Part shown: positions 1-9,268 of the stretch, one piece after another
Layout: each line of letters begins with the position of its first letter
Position numbering within the stretch: position 1 is the stretch's first letter
Notes under the pieces: model-generated
What the model was told of the DNA's origin: nothing
Seen by the model: only the letters and a program-made list of their open reading frames with translations
Databases searched by the model: none
Position numbers and translations under genes: made by a program
Assembly: GCA_015229045.1 (NCBI GenBank)
Contig: JADGCJ010000089.1
Span: 1-13,232 of the forward strand
Source of the DNA: Magnetococcales bacterium
GTDB lineage: Bacteria; Pseudomonadota; Magnetococcia; Magnetococcales; DC0425bin3
DNA length: 13,232 nucleotides
Direction: 5' to 3'

Positions 1-50
1 AAAGGCTTTCATGTCCAGGCCTTTCTTGAGGGGGTACCTGGGCAGTTACG

Positions 51-64
51 AAAAAAAAATGGGA

Positions 65-73
<9 letters not shown>
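51..73 (-). terminator. Candidate intrinsic terminator of ygfZ
   Basis: Read on the minus strand, a short hairpin (TGGGA, loop GTGA, TCCCA; + positions 60-73) is followed directly by nine T residues (+ strand A51-A59). The ygfZ stop codon (+ 65-67) lies in the loop, so the terminator overlaps the end of the gene. The stem is only 5 bp, which is weak, but the T tract is strong. Termination here is inferred, not shown. Confidence 0.55.
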
Positions 74-3724
<3,651 letters not shown>

Positions 3725-3736
3725 TCTGCATTTCAC

Positions 3737-3742
3737 GGAGGA
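3737..3742 (+). promoter_or_regulatory. Shine-Dalgarno deciding the 3751 start
   Basis: GGAGGA lies 8 nt before ATG 3751. It supports this start over the in-frame GTG at 3721, which overlaps the upstream gene and would add ten residues unlike the family. Confidence 0.7.
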
Positions 3743-3750
3743 ATACCAGG

Positions 3751-4962
3751 ATGGACTCTTGCGCATTGGGTGGCCTCGACCTGCCCGCCTTTGCCACACA
3801 AAAAGGCACCCCCTTCTCCATCCACGACGGCCCGGCCCTGACCACCCGCCTCCAGGAGCTGCGCACCGCCCTGGAGGGCAATCTCTCTCTCTGCGGCGCG
3901 GTCAGGTCGTATCCCAACCCGCACCTGCTGCGCTGGATGTTGCCTCACCTGGACGGCTGCATCGTGCGATCGGGAGTGGAGCTGCGCCTGGCCGTCTCGG
4001 TGGGATACCATCCGCAGCGGATGGACTTCATCGGTCCCGGCAAACGCGACGGAGAGCTGGAGCTGGCCATCGGCAGCGGTCTTGCGTCCATCAGCCTGGA
4101 GTCGGAAGGGGAACTGGAACGCATCGATCACGTTGGCCACCGTCTGGGGCGCAAGGCCCCCGTGATGGTGCGCCTCCAACTCCCCCGCTCCACCATGGAC
4201 GAGGAGTCGCAACCAGACTGTTTCGGTTTTGACCAGGGGGAAGCCCTGACGCTGATCACCACGTTGGCCGGCAAAACCGGCTGCCGCTACGCAGGACTCT
4301 TTTTCGGCCTCGATGCCGCCATCTTGCAGGGGGATGGCTTGCAGGACTCTCTGCGCCGTGCCCTGGCAACGACGAGCGATCTGGCCCGGTCGCTGGGACA
4401 GTGGCCCAGACGCCTCCTCCTGGCCGCTCACGACCTGTCGGCTACCAGATCGAACAGCGGAGAGGCGTTGGATCTCTCCGCAATCTATCGGGAGATATCC
4501 TCCCTGTGGCTGGCCTTCAAGTCGGAACACAACCCGCCAACAATCGATCTCGTCCTGGAAATGGGTCCCTCTTCAGGCAGCCGAACAACACTCCACGTCA
4601 CCCGGGTGGTCGCCATCAAACAAACCCGGTACCAGGAGATTGGCTGCATCCTGGATGGTCACGTACCAGCCAGTATTCCCCCGGGTGGTGCGATCAATCT
4701 CTCCAGGCCGGATGAAAAAGAGTTGCTTCCGCTACACCTGACCGGCCTGTGCAGCGCGTCGTCGGATGGCCCGACCCGGACCATGCTCCCCCTGCCGCAG
4801 GTGGGGGATTGTATCGGCATTTTTCAGGATGGCGCCTATACAGGTCAGACAACGGCACTGTTTTCCCACCCGACCCACGCGGAGTATCTGGTTGACGGGC
4901 CGGATCACGTCAAAACCGTGCGTCACGTCGTCGATCCGTCGCGTCTGGGGGTTCCTCCGTAG
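3751..4962 (+). CDS. Group IV (DAP/ornithine) decarboxylase-like protein lacking the PLP lysine
   Basis: This 403-aa protein has the two-part layout of LysA-like decarboxylases: an alanine-racemase-type barrel then a beta domain. Family landmarks are TPFSIHDGPAL (20-30), GPGKRDGELELAI (95-107), ESEGELERI (117-125), TRVVAIK (284-290), LC (333-334) and GDCIGIFQDGAY (352-363, with the conserved GAY). The PLP-lysine motif, normally Y-A-V-K-A-N-P, reads G-A-V-R-S-Y-P here, so arginine 52 replaces lysine. The His of the HVGSQ strand is lost (FFGLD, 184-188), the glycine-rich loop is absent (LLLAAHDLS, 222-230), and EPGR has become EMGP (270-273). Decarboxylase activity is therefore unlikely. The gene starts 26 nt after the upstream aminotransferase-like gene. 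Together they look like a co-transcribed pseudoenzyme pair of unknown role. Confidence 0.8.
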   Translation: MDSCALGGLDLPAFATQKGTPFSIHDGPALTTRLQELRTALEGNLSLCGAVRSYPNPHLLRWMLPHLDGCIVRSGVELRLAVSVGYHPQRMDFIGPGKRDGELELAIGSGLASISLESEGELERIDHVGHRLGRKAPVMVRLQLPRSTMDEESQPDCFGFDQGEALTLITTLAGKTGCRYAGLFFGLDAAILQGDGLQDSLRRALATTSDLARSLGQWPRRLLLAAHDLSATRSNSGEALDLSAIYREISSLWLAFKSEHNPPTIDLVLEMGPSSGSRTTLHVTRVVAIKQTRYQEIGCILDGHVPASIPPGGAINLSRPDEKELLPLHLTGLCSASSDGPTRTMLPLPQVGDCIGIFQDGAYTGQTTALFSHPTHAEYLVDGPDHVKTVRHVVDPSRLGVPP

Positions 4963-4994
4963 GATTTTCCTTGCATGCGACCCTCTTTCGGCGG

Positions 4995-5020
4995 ATTCTC
5001 TCCCACTTCAGGGAGAGAGT
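4995..5020 (+). terminator. Hairpin after the thiC operon, possible terminator
   Basis: ATTCTCTCCC and GGGAGAGAGT form a 10-bp stem with one G-T pair around the loop ACTTCA. It lies 32 bp after the stop at 4962. The sequence after it (TGATTCTCG) is only mildly T-rich, so it is a poor intrinsic terminator. It may act as a transcript 3' end stabiliser or a bidirectional barrier. Confidence 0.45.
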
Positions 5021-5040
5021 TGATTCTCGATTGACCAGTC

Positions 5041-5166
5041 ATTCCAATTTGCATTCGACGCGAGAACGAGGCAGCGAGGAGGAGGCGACGAGACAGTACG
5101 TGTTGGGTACGGCGAGGAGCCGACGACGAAGCTAACGAAGTTATCGCTATGAATGCGAATTGGAAT
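5041..5166. repeat. 126-bp element bounded by 16-bp inverted repeats (MITE-like or structured)
   Basis: The ends ATTCCAATTTGCATTC (5041-5056) and GAATGCGAATTGGAAT (5151-5166) are inverted repeats matching at 15 of 16 positions. The 94-bp interior carries small hairpins: GTAC...GTAC (5096-5110), CGGC-GAGGA-GCCG (5110-5122) and TAAC-GAA-GTTA (5133-5143). It also carries a near tandem pair, ACGAAGCTA/ACGAAGTTA (5126-5143). The left half is strongly purine-rich with repeated CGAG units. The arms are AT-rich against GC-rich surroundings. It encodes no plausible protein and shows no clear target-site duplication. A non-autonomous transposable repeat is the simplest reading; a structured RNA or cruciform is possible. 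Identity as a dispersed family is inferred. Confidence 0.65.
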
Positions 5167-5186
5167 CATTTGTGTGTGGGCATCCC

Positions 5187-5477
5187 ATGGGCATTACTCC
5201 AGAGACCGTTCGTCATGTGGCCACCCTGGCCCGTCTGGCCATCTCCGACCAGGAAGAGTCCCTCTACGCCGAACAACTCTCCAGTATTCTGCGGTTGATG
5301 CAGCAACTGGATCACCTGGATACCGAACAGGTGGCCCCCATGTCACATGCCGTGGAGATGGGCATGCCGGAGCGGGAAGATCGCGTGGTCAATGGCAACC
5401 AGCGCGAGGCCCTGCTGGCCTGTGCCCCCGATCCTGTCGCCCAGGGATTCTTTCAGGTTCCGAAGATCATCGAATAG
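5187..5477 (+). CDS. gatC: Asp/Glu-tRNA amidotransferase subunit C
   Basis: GatC is the small scaffold subunit of GatCAB, which amidates Glu-tRNA(Gln) and Asp-tRNA(Asn) in the cytoplasm. From ATG 5187 the protein has 96 aa, a normal GatC length. It shows the family pattern: VRHVATLARLAIS near the N terminus, QLSSILRLMQQLDHLDT in the middle, then VAPMSH, REALLACAPD and the C-terminal FQVPKIIE. The start MGITPETV fits GatC N termini. Upstream in-frame TTG and GTG codons would add nine or fewer residues unlike the family. No good Shine-Dalgarno precedes the ATG, and the 126-bp inverted-repeat element ends 20 bp upstream. gatA follows after 21 nt. Confidence 0.95.
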   Translation: MGITPETVRHVATLARLAISDQEESLYAEQLSSILRLMQQLDHLDTEQVAPMSHAVEMGMPEREDRVVNGNQREALLACAPDPVAQGFFQVPKIIE

Positions 5478-5498
5478 AGTGCATGGAGCTTGTTCCCC

Positions 5499-6968
5499 AT
5501 GGAACCCTTCCACCTCACCCTGACCGCAGCCGCACAACTCCTGAAACGCCGGGAGATCGGCGCCGTCGAACTGACCCAGGCCTTTTTGCAGCGCATCGCC
5601 ACCCTGAATCCAGCCCTGAACGCCTTTGTCACCCTCGATGCCGCCGGTGCCCTGGCCGCTGCCGCCCTGGCCGATCAGCGCTTGCGCTCCGGAGATGACA
5701 TCACCCCCCTGACCGGCATCCCCCTGGCCATCAAGGATCTGTTTTGCACCCAGGGAGTGCGCACCACCTGCTGTTCCCGCATCCTGCACAATTTCATTCC
5801 CCCCTACGATGCAACGGTCATCGCCCGCCTGCGCAAGGCTGGCGCCATCCTCCTGGGCAAGACCAATATGGACGAGTTTGCCATGGGGTCGTCCAATGAG
5901 ACCTCCTGTTTCGGTCCCTGTCGCAATCCCTGGGATCAGGAACGGGCACCGGGCGGCTCCTCGGGCGGCTCGGCGGCGGCGGTCGCCGGGGGGCTGTGTC
6001 TGGCCGCCCTGGGCACCGATACCGGCGGCTCCATCCGCCAGCCGGCCTCGCTGACCGGCATCACCGGCCTGAAACCCACCTATGGCCTGGTGTCGCGTTA
6101 CGGCATGATCGCCTACGCCTCCTCCCTGGATCAGGCCGGCCCCATGACCAGAAATGTCGCCGACGCAGCCACCCTCCTGCAAACGATGGCCGGTCACGAC
6201 CCCCTCGATTCGACCAGCATCCAGCGGCCCGTGCCCGATTATACGAAGAGTCTGAACCAGGGTATCCGCGCCCTGCGCGTGGGCATTCCCCGCGAATACT
6301 TCGGGACCGGGTTGGATGCCAGCGTCCGGGCGGCCATCGCCTCGGCCCAGGAGGTGCTGCGTCATGAGGGGGCCGAGTTGGTGGAGATCTCCCTGCCCCA
6401 CACCGAACAGGCCATTCCGACCTATTACATCCTGGCCCCGGCGGAGGCCTCCTCCAATCTGGCCCGCTATGACGGGGTCAAGTTTGGCCATCGTTGCACC
6501 GCGCCGCGCGATCTGCCGGACATGTATCGCCGCACCCGCGCCGAAGGGTTTGGCGCCGAGGTCAAACGCCGCATCATGCTGGGCACCTACGTTCTCTCCT
6601 CGGGCTACTACGACGCCTATTACCGCAAGGCACAAAAGGTGCGTCGCCTGATCGCCGGGGATTTTCATGCCGCCTTCAACCAGGTGGACGTCATCCTCAC
6701 CCCGACCGCCCCCGAAACCGCCTTCAGGCTGGGCGAACGCACCGACGACCCCGTGCGCATGTACCTGTCGGATATTTTCACCATCAACGTCAATCTGGCC
6801 GGTCTGCCGGGCCTCTCCATCCCTTGCGGCTTCGACGAACGCACTCTGCCCATCGGCATGCAGTTGATCGGCCCGCCCCTGGGCGAAGAGAGCGTCCTGC
6901 GCATCGGCCACGCCTACCAGAGGGTCACGGATTGGCATACGCGCATCCCGCCAGGAGGTGATCCCTGA
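5499..6968 (+). CDS. gatA: Asp/Glu-tRNA amidotransferase subunit A
   Basis: GatA is the amidase subunit of GatCAB. It hydrolyses glutamine and passes ammonia to GatB. The 489-aa protein has the full amidase signature with the Ser-cisSer-Lys triad: K79 in LAIKD, S154 in the PGGSSGGS segment (151-158) and S178 in TDTGGS. These match the numbering known for the S. aureus enzyme. [10 protein letters not shown] near the C terminus is also typical. ATG 5499 is preferred because GGAG lies 10 nt upstream; a TTG at 5490 is too close to that site. gatB, usually a neighbour, is not in the window and must be elsewhere. The stop overlaps the next start as TGATG. Confidence 0.97.
   Translation: MEPFHLTLTAAAQLLKRREIGAVELTQAFLQRIATLNPALNAFVTLDAAGALAAAALADQRLRSGDDITPLTGIPLAIKDLFCTQGVRTTCCSRILHNFIPPYDATVIARLRKAGAILLGKTNMDEFAMGSSNETSCFGPCRNPWDQERAPGGSSGGSAAAVAGGLCLAALGTDTGGSIRQPASLTGITGLKPTYGLVSRYGMIAYASSLDQAGPMTRNVADAATLLQTMAGHDPLDSTSIQRPVPDYTKSLNQGIRALRVGIPREYFGTGLDASVRAAIASAQEVLRHEGAELVEISLPHTEQAIPTYYILAPAEASSNLARYDGVKFGHRCTAPRDLPDMYRRTRAEGFGAEVKRRIMLGTYVLSSGYYDAYYRKAQKVRRLIAGDFHAAFNQVDVILTPTAPETAFRLGERTDDPVRMYLSDIFTINVNLAGLPGLSIPCGFDERTLPIGMQLIGPPLGEESVLRIGHAYQRVTDWHTRIPPGGDP
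6953..6960 (+). promoter_or_regulatory. Very strong Shine-Dalgarno for the hydrolase gene
   Basis: AGGAGGTG, a near-perfect complement of the 16S 3' end, lies inside the end of gatA and 7 nt before ATG 6968. It suggests independent efficient initiation as well as coupling. Confidence 0.7.
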
Positions 6969-7762
6969 TGCATCAAGAGGCCGCCGACACCATTCTGGAC
7001 CACCCGCTGGTCCTGCGGGTGATGTTTCATCCCCGCCGCAGCGCTTTTCATCCCGGCGACCACCCTGCGTTTCGGGATCTCTATCTGCCCGTGTCACCGG
7101 AAATGCGCCTGGGTGGACGCATTTTCATCGCCTCGGCCACCGCCCCCCTGATCCTCTATTTCCACGGCAATGGCGAAATCGCCGCCGATTATGACGAGAT
7201 CGCCCCTGCCTATACCCGCCTGGGCATCTCTCTGCTGGTGGTCGATTTTCGGGGTTATGGTCACAGCGATGGCTCCCCTTCGGGTACTGCCCTGACCACC
7301 GATGCCATGGCAGTGTACCAGAATCTGCCCGCCGCCCTCGACGCCTGTGGCTTGCAACCCTCGCGCGTCGCTGTCATGGGACGCTCCCTCGGCAGCGCGG
7401 CAGCCCTGGAGATTGCCGCGCATGGCCAACCACCACCCGCCGGTCTGATCCTGGAGAGCGGCTTTGCCCACACCATTCCCCTCCTGGAACGGTTGGGATG
7501 CCAGTTCCAGGGCGAAGTCCCGGAAGAGATGGGGTTTGGCAACGTGGAAAAGATTCGACAAACGACTCTTCCCACCCTCATCATTCACGGCGAAGAGGAT
7601 TGGATCATTCCGGTCACCGATGCCCACACCCTGGCCGAACAATCCCCTGCCCGCCATAAAAAATTGCTCATCATTCCCGGGGCAGGCCATAACGACCTCA
7701 TGCTGGTGGGGCTCCGGGAGTACTTCCAGGCCATTGGTGGCCTGATTCACGACACCCCATGA
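6968..7762 (+). CDS. Alpha/beta-hydrolase fold protein
   Basis: This 264-aa cytoplasmic-type hydrolase has no signal peptide. The oxyanion segment HGNG is at 66-69, the nucleophile elbow GRSLG at 138-142 (S140), the acid in GEEDWIIP (D211) and the histidine in GAGHND (H241). This complete catalytic triad argues for an active serine hydrolase. The layout resembles the BEM46/FrsA-like and YqiA-like group with HGN motifs, but the substrate cannot be told from sequence. It starts inside the gatA stop (TGATG) and its own stop overlaps the sirtuin start (ATGA), so it is part of the same transcript. Confidence 0.9.
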   Translation: MHQEAADTILDHPLVLRVMFHPRRSAFHPGDHPAFRDLYLPVSPEMRLGGRIFIASATAPLILYFHGNGEIAADYDEIAPAYTRLGISLLVVDFRGYGHSDGSPSGTALTTDAMAVYQNLPAALDACGLQPSRVAVMGRSLGSAAALEIAAHGQPPPAGLILESGFAHTIPLLERLGCQFQGEVPEEMGFGNVEKIRQTTLPTLIIHGEEDWIIPVTDAHTLAEQSPARHKKLLIIPGAGHNDLMLVGLREYFQAIGGLIHDTP

Positions 7763-8625
7763 ACGAAATCTCCCTGGCCACTCGCTATCGAAACGCGGCG
7801 CGCATCGTTGCCGAGGCCGATGCCTTGTTGATCACGGCCGGGGCTGGCATGGGCGTCGACTCGGGGCTGCCTGATTTTCGCGGTGAGGCCGGTTTCTGGA
7901 AAAGCTATCCGGCCATCGCCCGCATGGGGATCAGCTTTGCGGAAATGGCCAACCCGCAATGGTTTCAAAAAGATCCCTATCTGGCCTGGGCCTTTTACGG
8001 CCATCGTCTCCACCTTTACCGGCGCACGATGCCGCATGCCGGGTTTGCCTGGCTGCTCACCCTGGTCCAGACCAAACCGGCGGGCGGATTCGTCCTGACC
8101 TCCAATGTCGATCATCAGTTCCAGAAGGCGGGTTTCGATCCGGAACGCATTGAGGAGTGTCACGGCTCCATCGAACATTTGCAATGCACCACCCCCTGTC
8201 ATCAGGAGATATGGTCCGCCGCCACAACGCAAGTGACGATCGATGAAGGGCGTTTTCGTGCCCTGGACCCCCTGCCGCGCTGCCCTCGCTGCAACGCCCT
8301 GGCCCGACCCAACATTCTCATGTTTGGCGACAGCGACTGGCTCGGCCAGCGCACCGCCGCGCAGAGTGAGCGCCTGCACGCCTGGCTGGGCGATATCCAG
8401 GCCCGGCGGCAACGCCTGGCCGTCGTCGAGCTTGGAGCAGGCCTCTCCGTGCCCACCATCCGCTATCGGTCGGAGAGCTATGTCAGCCGTCTTGGCGGCG
8501 TGTTGATCCGCATCAATCCCCGCGATCATGTCGTACCAGGTCCGCCGCATATCTCTTTGCCGGTCAGCGCTGCTGTCGGCATCGCCAGTCTGTGTGCCAC
8601 CCCGGAAACCGCCCCCAAAGGATAA
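7759..8625 (+). CDS. Divergent Sir2-family NAD-dependent deacylase
   Basis: This 288-aa sirtuin would remove acyl groups from protein lysines using NAD+. It has the NAD loop GAGMGVDSGLPDFRG (28-42), the TSNVDHQF segment (114-121), the catalytic histidine in ECHGS (H135), and four cysteines for a structural zinc (C143, C147 as CX3C; C175, C178 as CX2C). RPNILMFGD (183-191) matches the usual RP-x-VVxFGE region. The late NAD motif, normally GTS-x-V-x-P, is ELGAGLSVPTIR (224-235). This marks a separate bacterial sirtuin branch rather than the CobB type. Start ATG overlaps the hydrolase stop (ATGA). No signal peptide or membrane segment. The substrate is unknown. Confidence 0.9.
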   Translation: MNEISLATRYRNAARIVAEADALLITAGAGMGVDSGLPDFRGEAGFWKSYPAIARMGISFAEMANPQWFQKDPYLAWAFYGHRLHLYRRTMPHAGFAWLLTLVQTKPAGGFVLTSNVDHQFQKAGFDPERIEECHGSIEHLQCTTPCHQEIWSAATTQVTIDEGRFRALDPLPRCPRCNALARPNILMFGDSDWLGQRTAAQSERLHAWLGDIQARRQRLAVVELGAGLSVPTIRYRSESYVSRLGGVLIRINPRDHVVPGPPHISLPVSAAVGIASLCATPETAPKG

Positions 8626-8629
8626 GAGC

Positions 8630-9268
8630 GTGTTGCGTCTTTTCGCCTTCGATTTTGATGGGGTTCTTGCCGATTCGGTCCCGGTCAAGGATGCCGCCCT
8701 GGCCCACCTGTTCCGGGAGTACGACCCCGCGATACAACAGCGCGCCATGGCGGTCTGGAACCGCCACAAGGGGGTGTTTCGTCCGGAACGCCTTCGGCGG
8801 GTGTTCCGGGAGGCAGTTGGTGTGGAACTCGACGATGAGGCCGTGGCTGCACAAGTGGCCCTGTTTGTCGAGCAGGGGGTGGAGCGCACGGTCGTCGCTC
8901 CACCCATTGCCGGTTCCCTGGCTTTTCTCGAACGCCACTCTGCTGAATACCCCTGTTATGTGGTCTCGACCGGCCCGCAGCCCGAGGTACGGGAGATCAT
9001 CGCCCGGCGTGGTATCACAAGCCGGTTTCGAGGCATTTTTGGTGGCCCCAAAACAAAACCCGTCATCCTGACCCAAATCCTGGAGCAGGAGAGATGCCCC
9101 CCCTCGGCAGCCCTGTTTTTGGGGGATTCAATCACCGATTATACCTCGGCCCAGGCGGTGGGCATGCCTTTTCTCGGCGTGGTGGCCCCCGGATTGGCCA
9201 ACCCTTTTCCTCCGGATGTGCCGATTGTTCCTGATCTGACTTCTCTCACGCCGAACGGCTGCGCCTGA
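8630..9268 (+). CDS. HAD-superfamily phosphatase
   Basis: This 212-aa protein has all four HAD motifs: DFDGV (D8 nucleophile, D10 acid/base), STG (S113, T114), the lysine region GPKTK (139-143) and GDSITD (165-170, D166 and D170). Residues about 17-90 form a helical cap of the phosphoglycolate-phosphatase type. The sequence around NRHKGVFRPERLRRVF resembles HAD proteins often found in polysaccharide gene clusters, but the substrate cannot be assigned. The start is GTG 8630, with AAAGGA 7 nt upstream and 4 nt after the sirtuin stop. An open frame extends upstream into the sirtuin gene but lacks family similarity. The stop overlaps the next start as TGATG. Confidence 0.9.
   Translation: MLRLFAFDFDGVLADSVPVKDAALAHLFREYDPAIQQRAMAVWNRHKGVFRPERLRRVFREAVGVELDDEAVAAQVALFVEQGVERTVVAPPIAGSLAFLERHSAEYPCYVVSTGPQPEVREIIARRGITSRFRGIFGGPKTKPVILTQILEQERCPPSAALFLGDSITDYTSAQAVGMPFLGVVAPGLANPFPPDVPIVPDLTSLTPNGCA

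Noticed and set aside
1..24. AAAGGC...GCCTTT inverted repeat at the left edge
   Set aside because: Only 6 bp with a 12-nt loop, at the cut edge of the window, and without a T tract; too weak to call.
5041..5166. Insertion sequence with a transposase
   Set aside because: The element is only 126 bp, has no coding capacity, and no transposase gene is present in the window.
5343..7097. Long open frame (584 codons) on the minus strand opposite gatC/gatA
   Set aside because: Its product is a glycine- and Gln/Asp-rich antisense translation with no domain, and the opposite strand encodes clear GatC and GatA. It is a GC-bias shadow.
7747..8907. 386-codon minus-strand frame opposite the sirtuin and HAD genes
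   Set aside because: No domain signals, and it spans two well-supported + strand genes.
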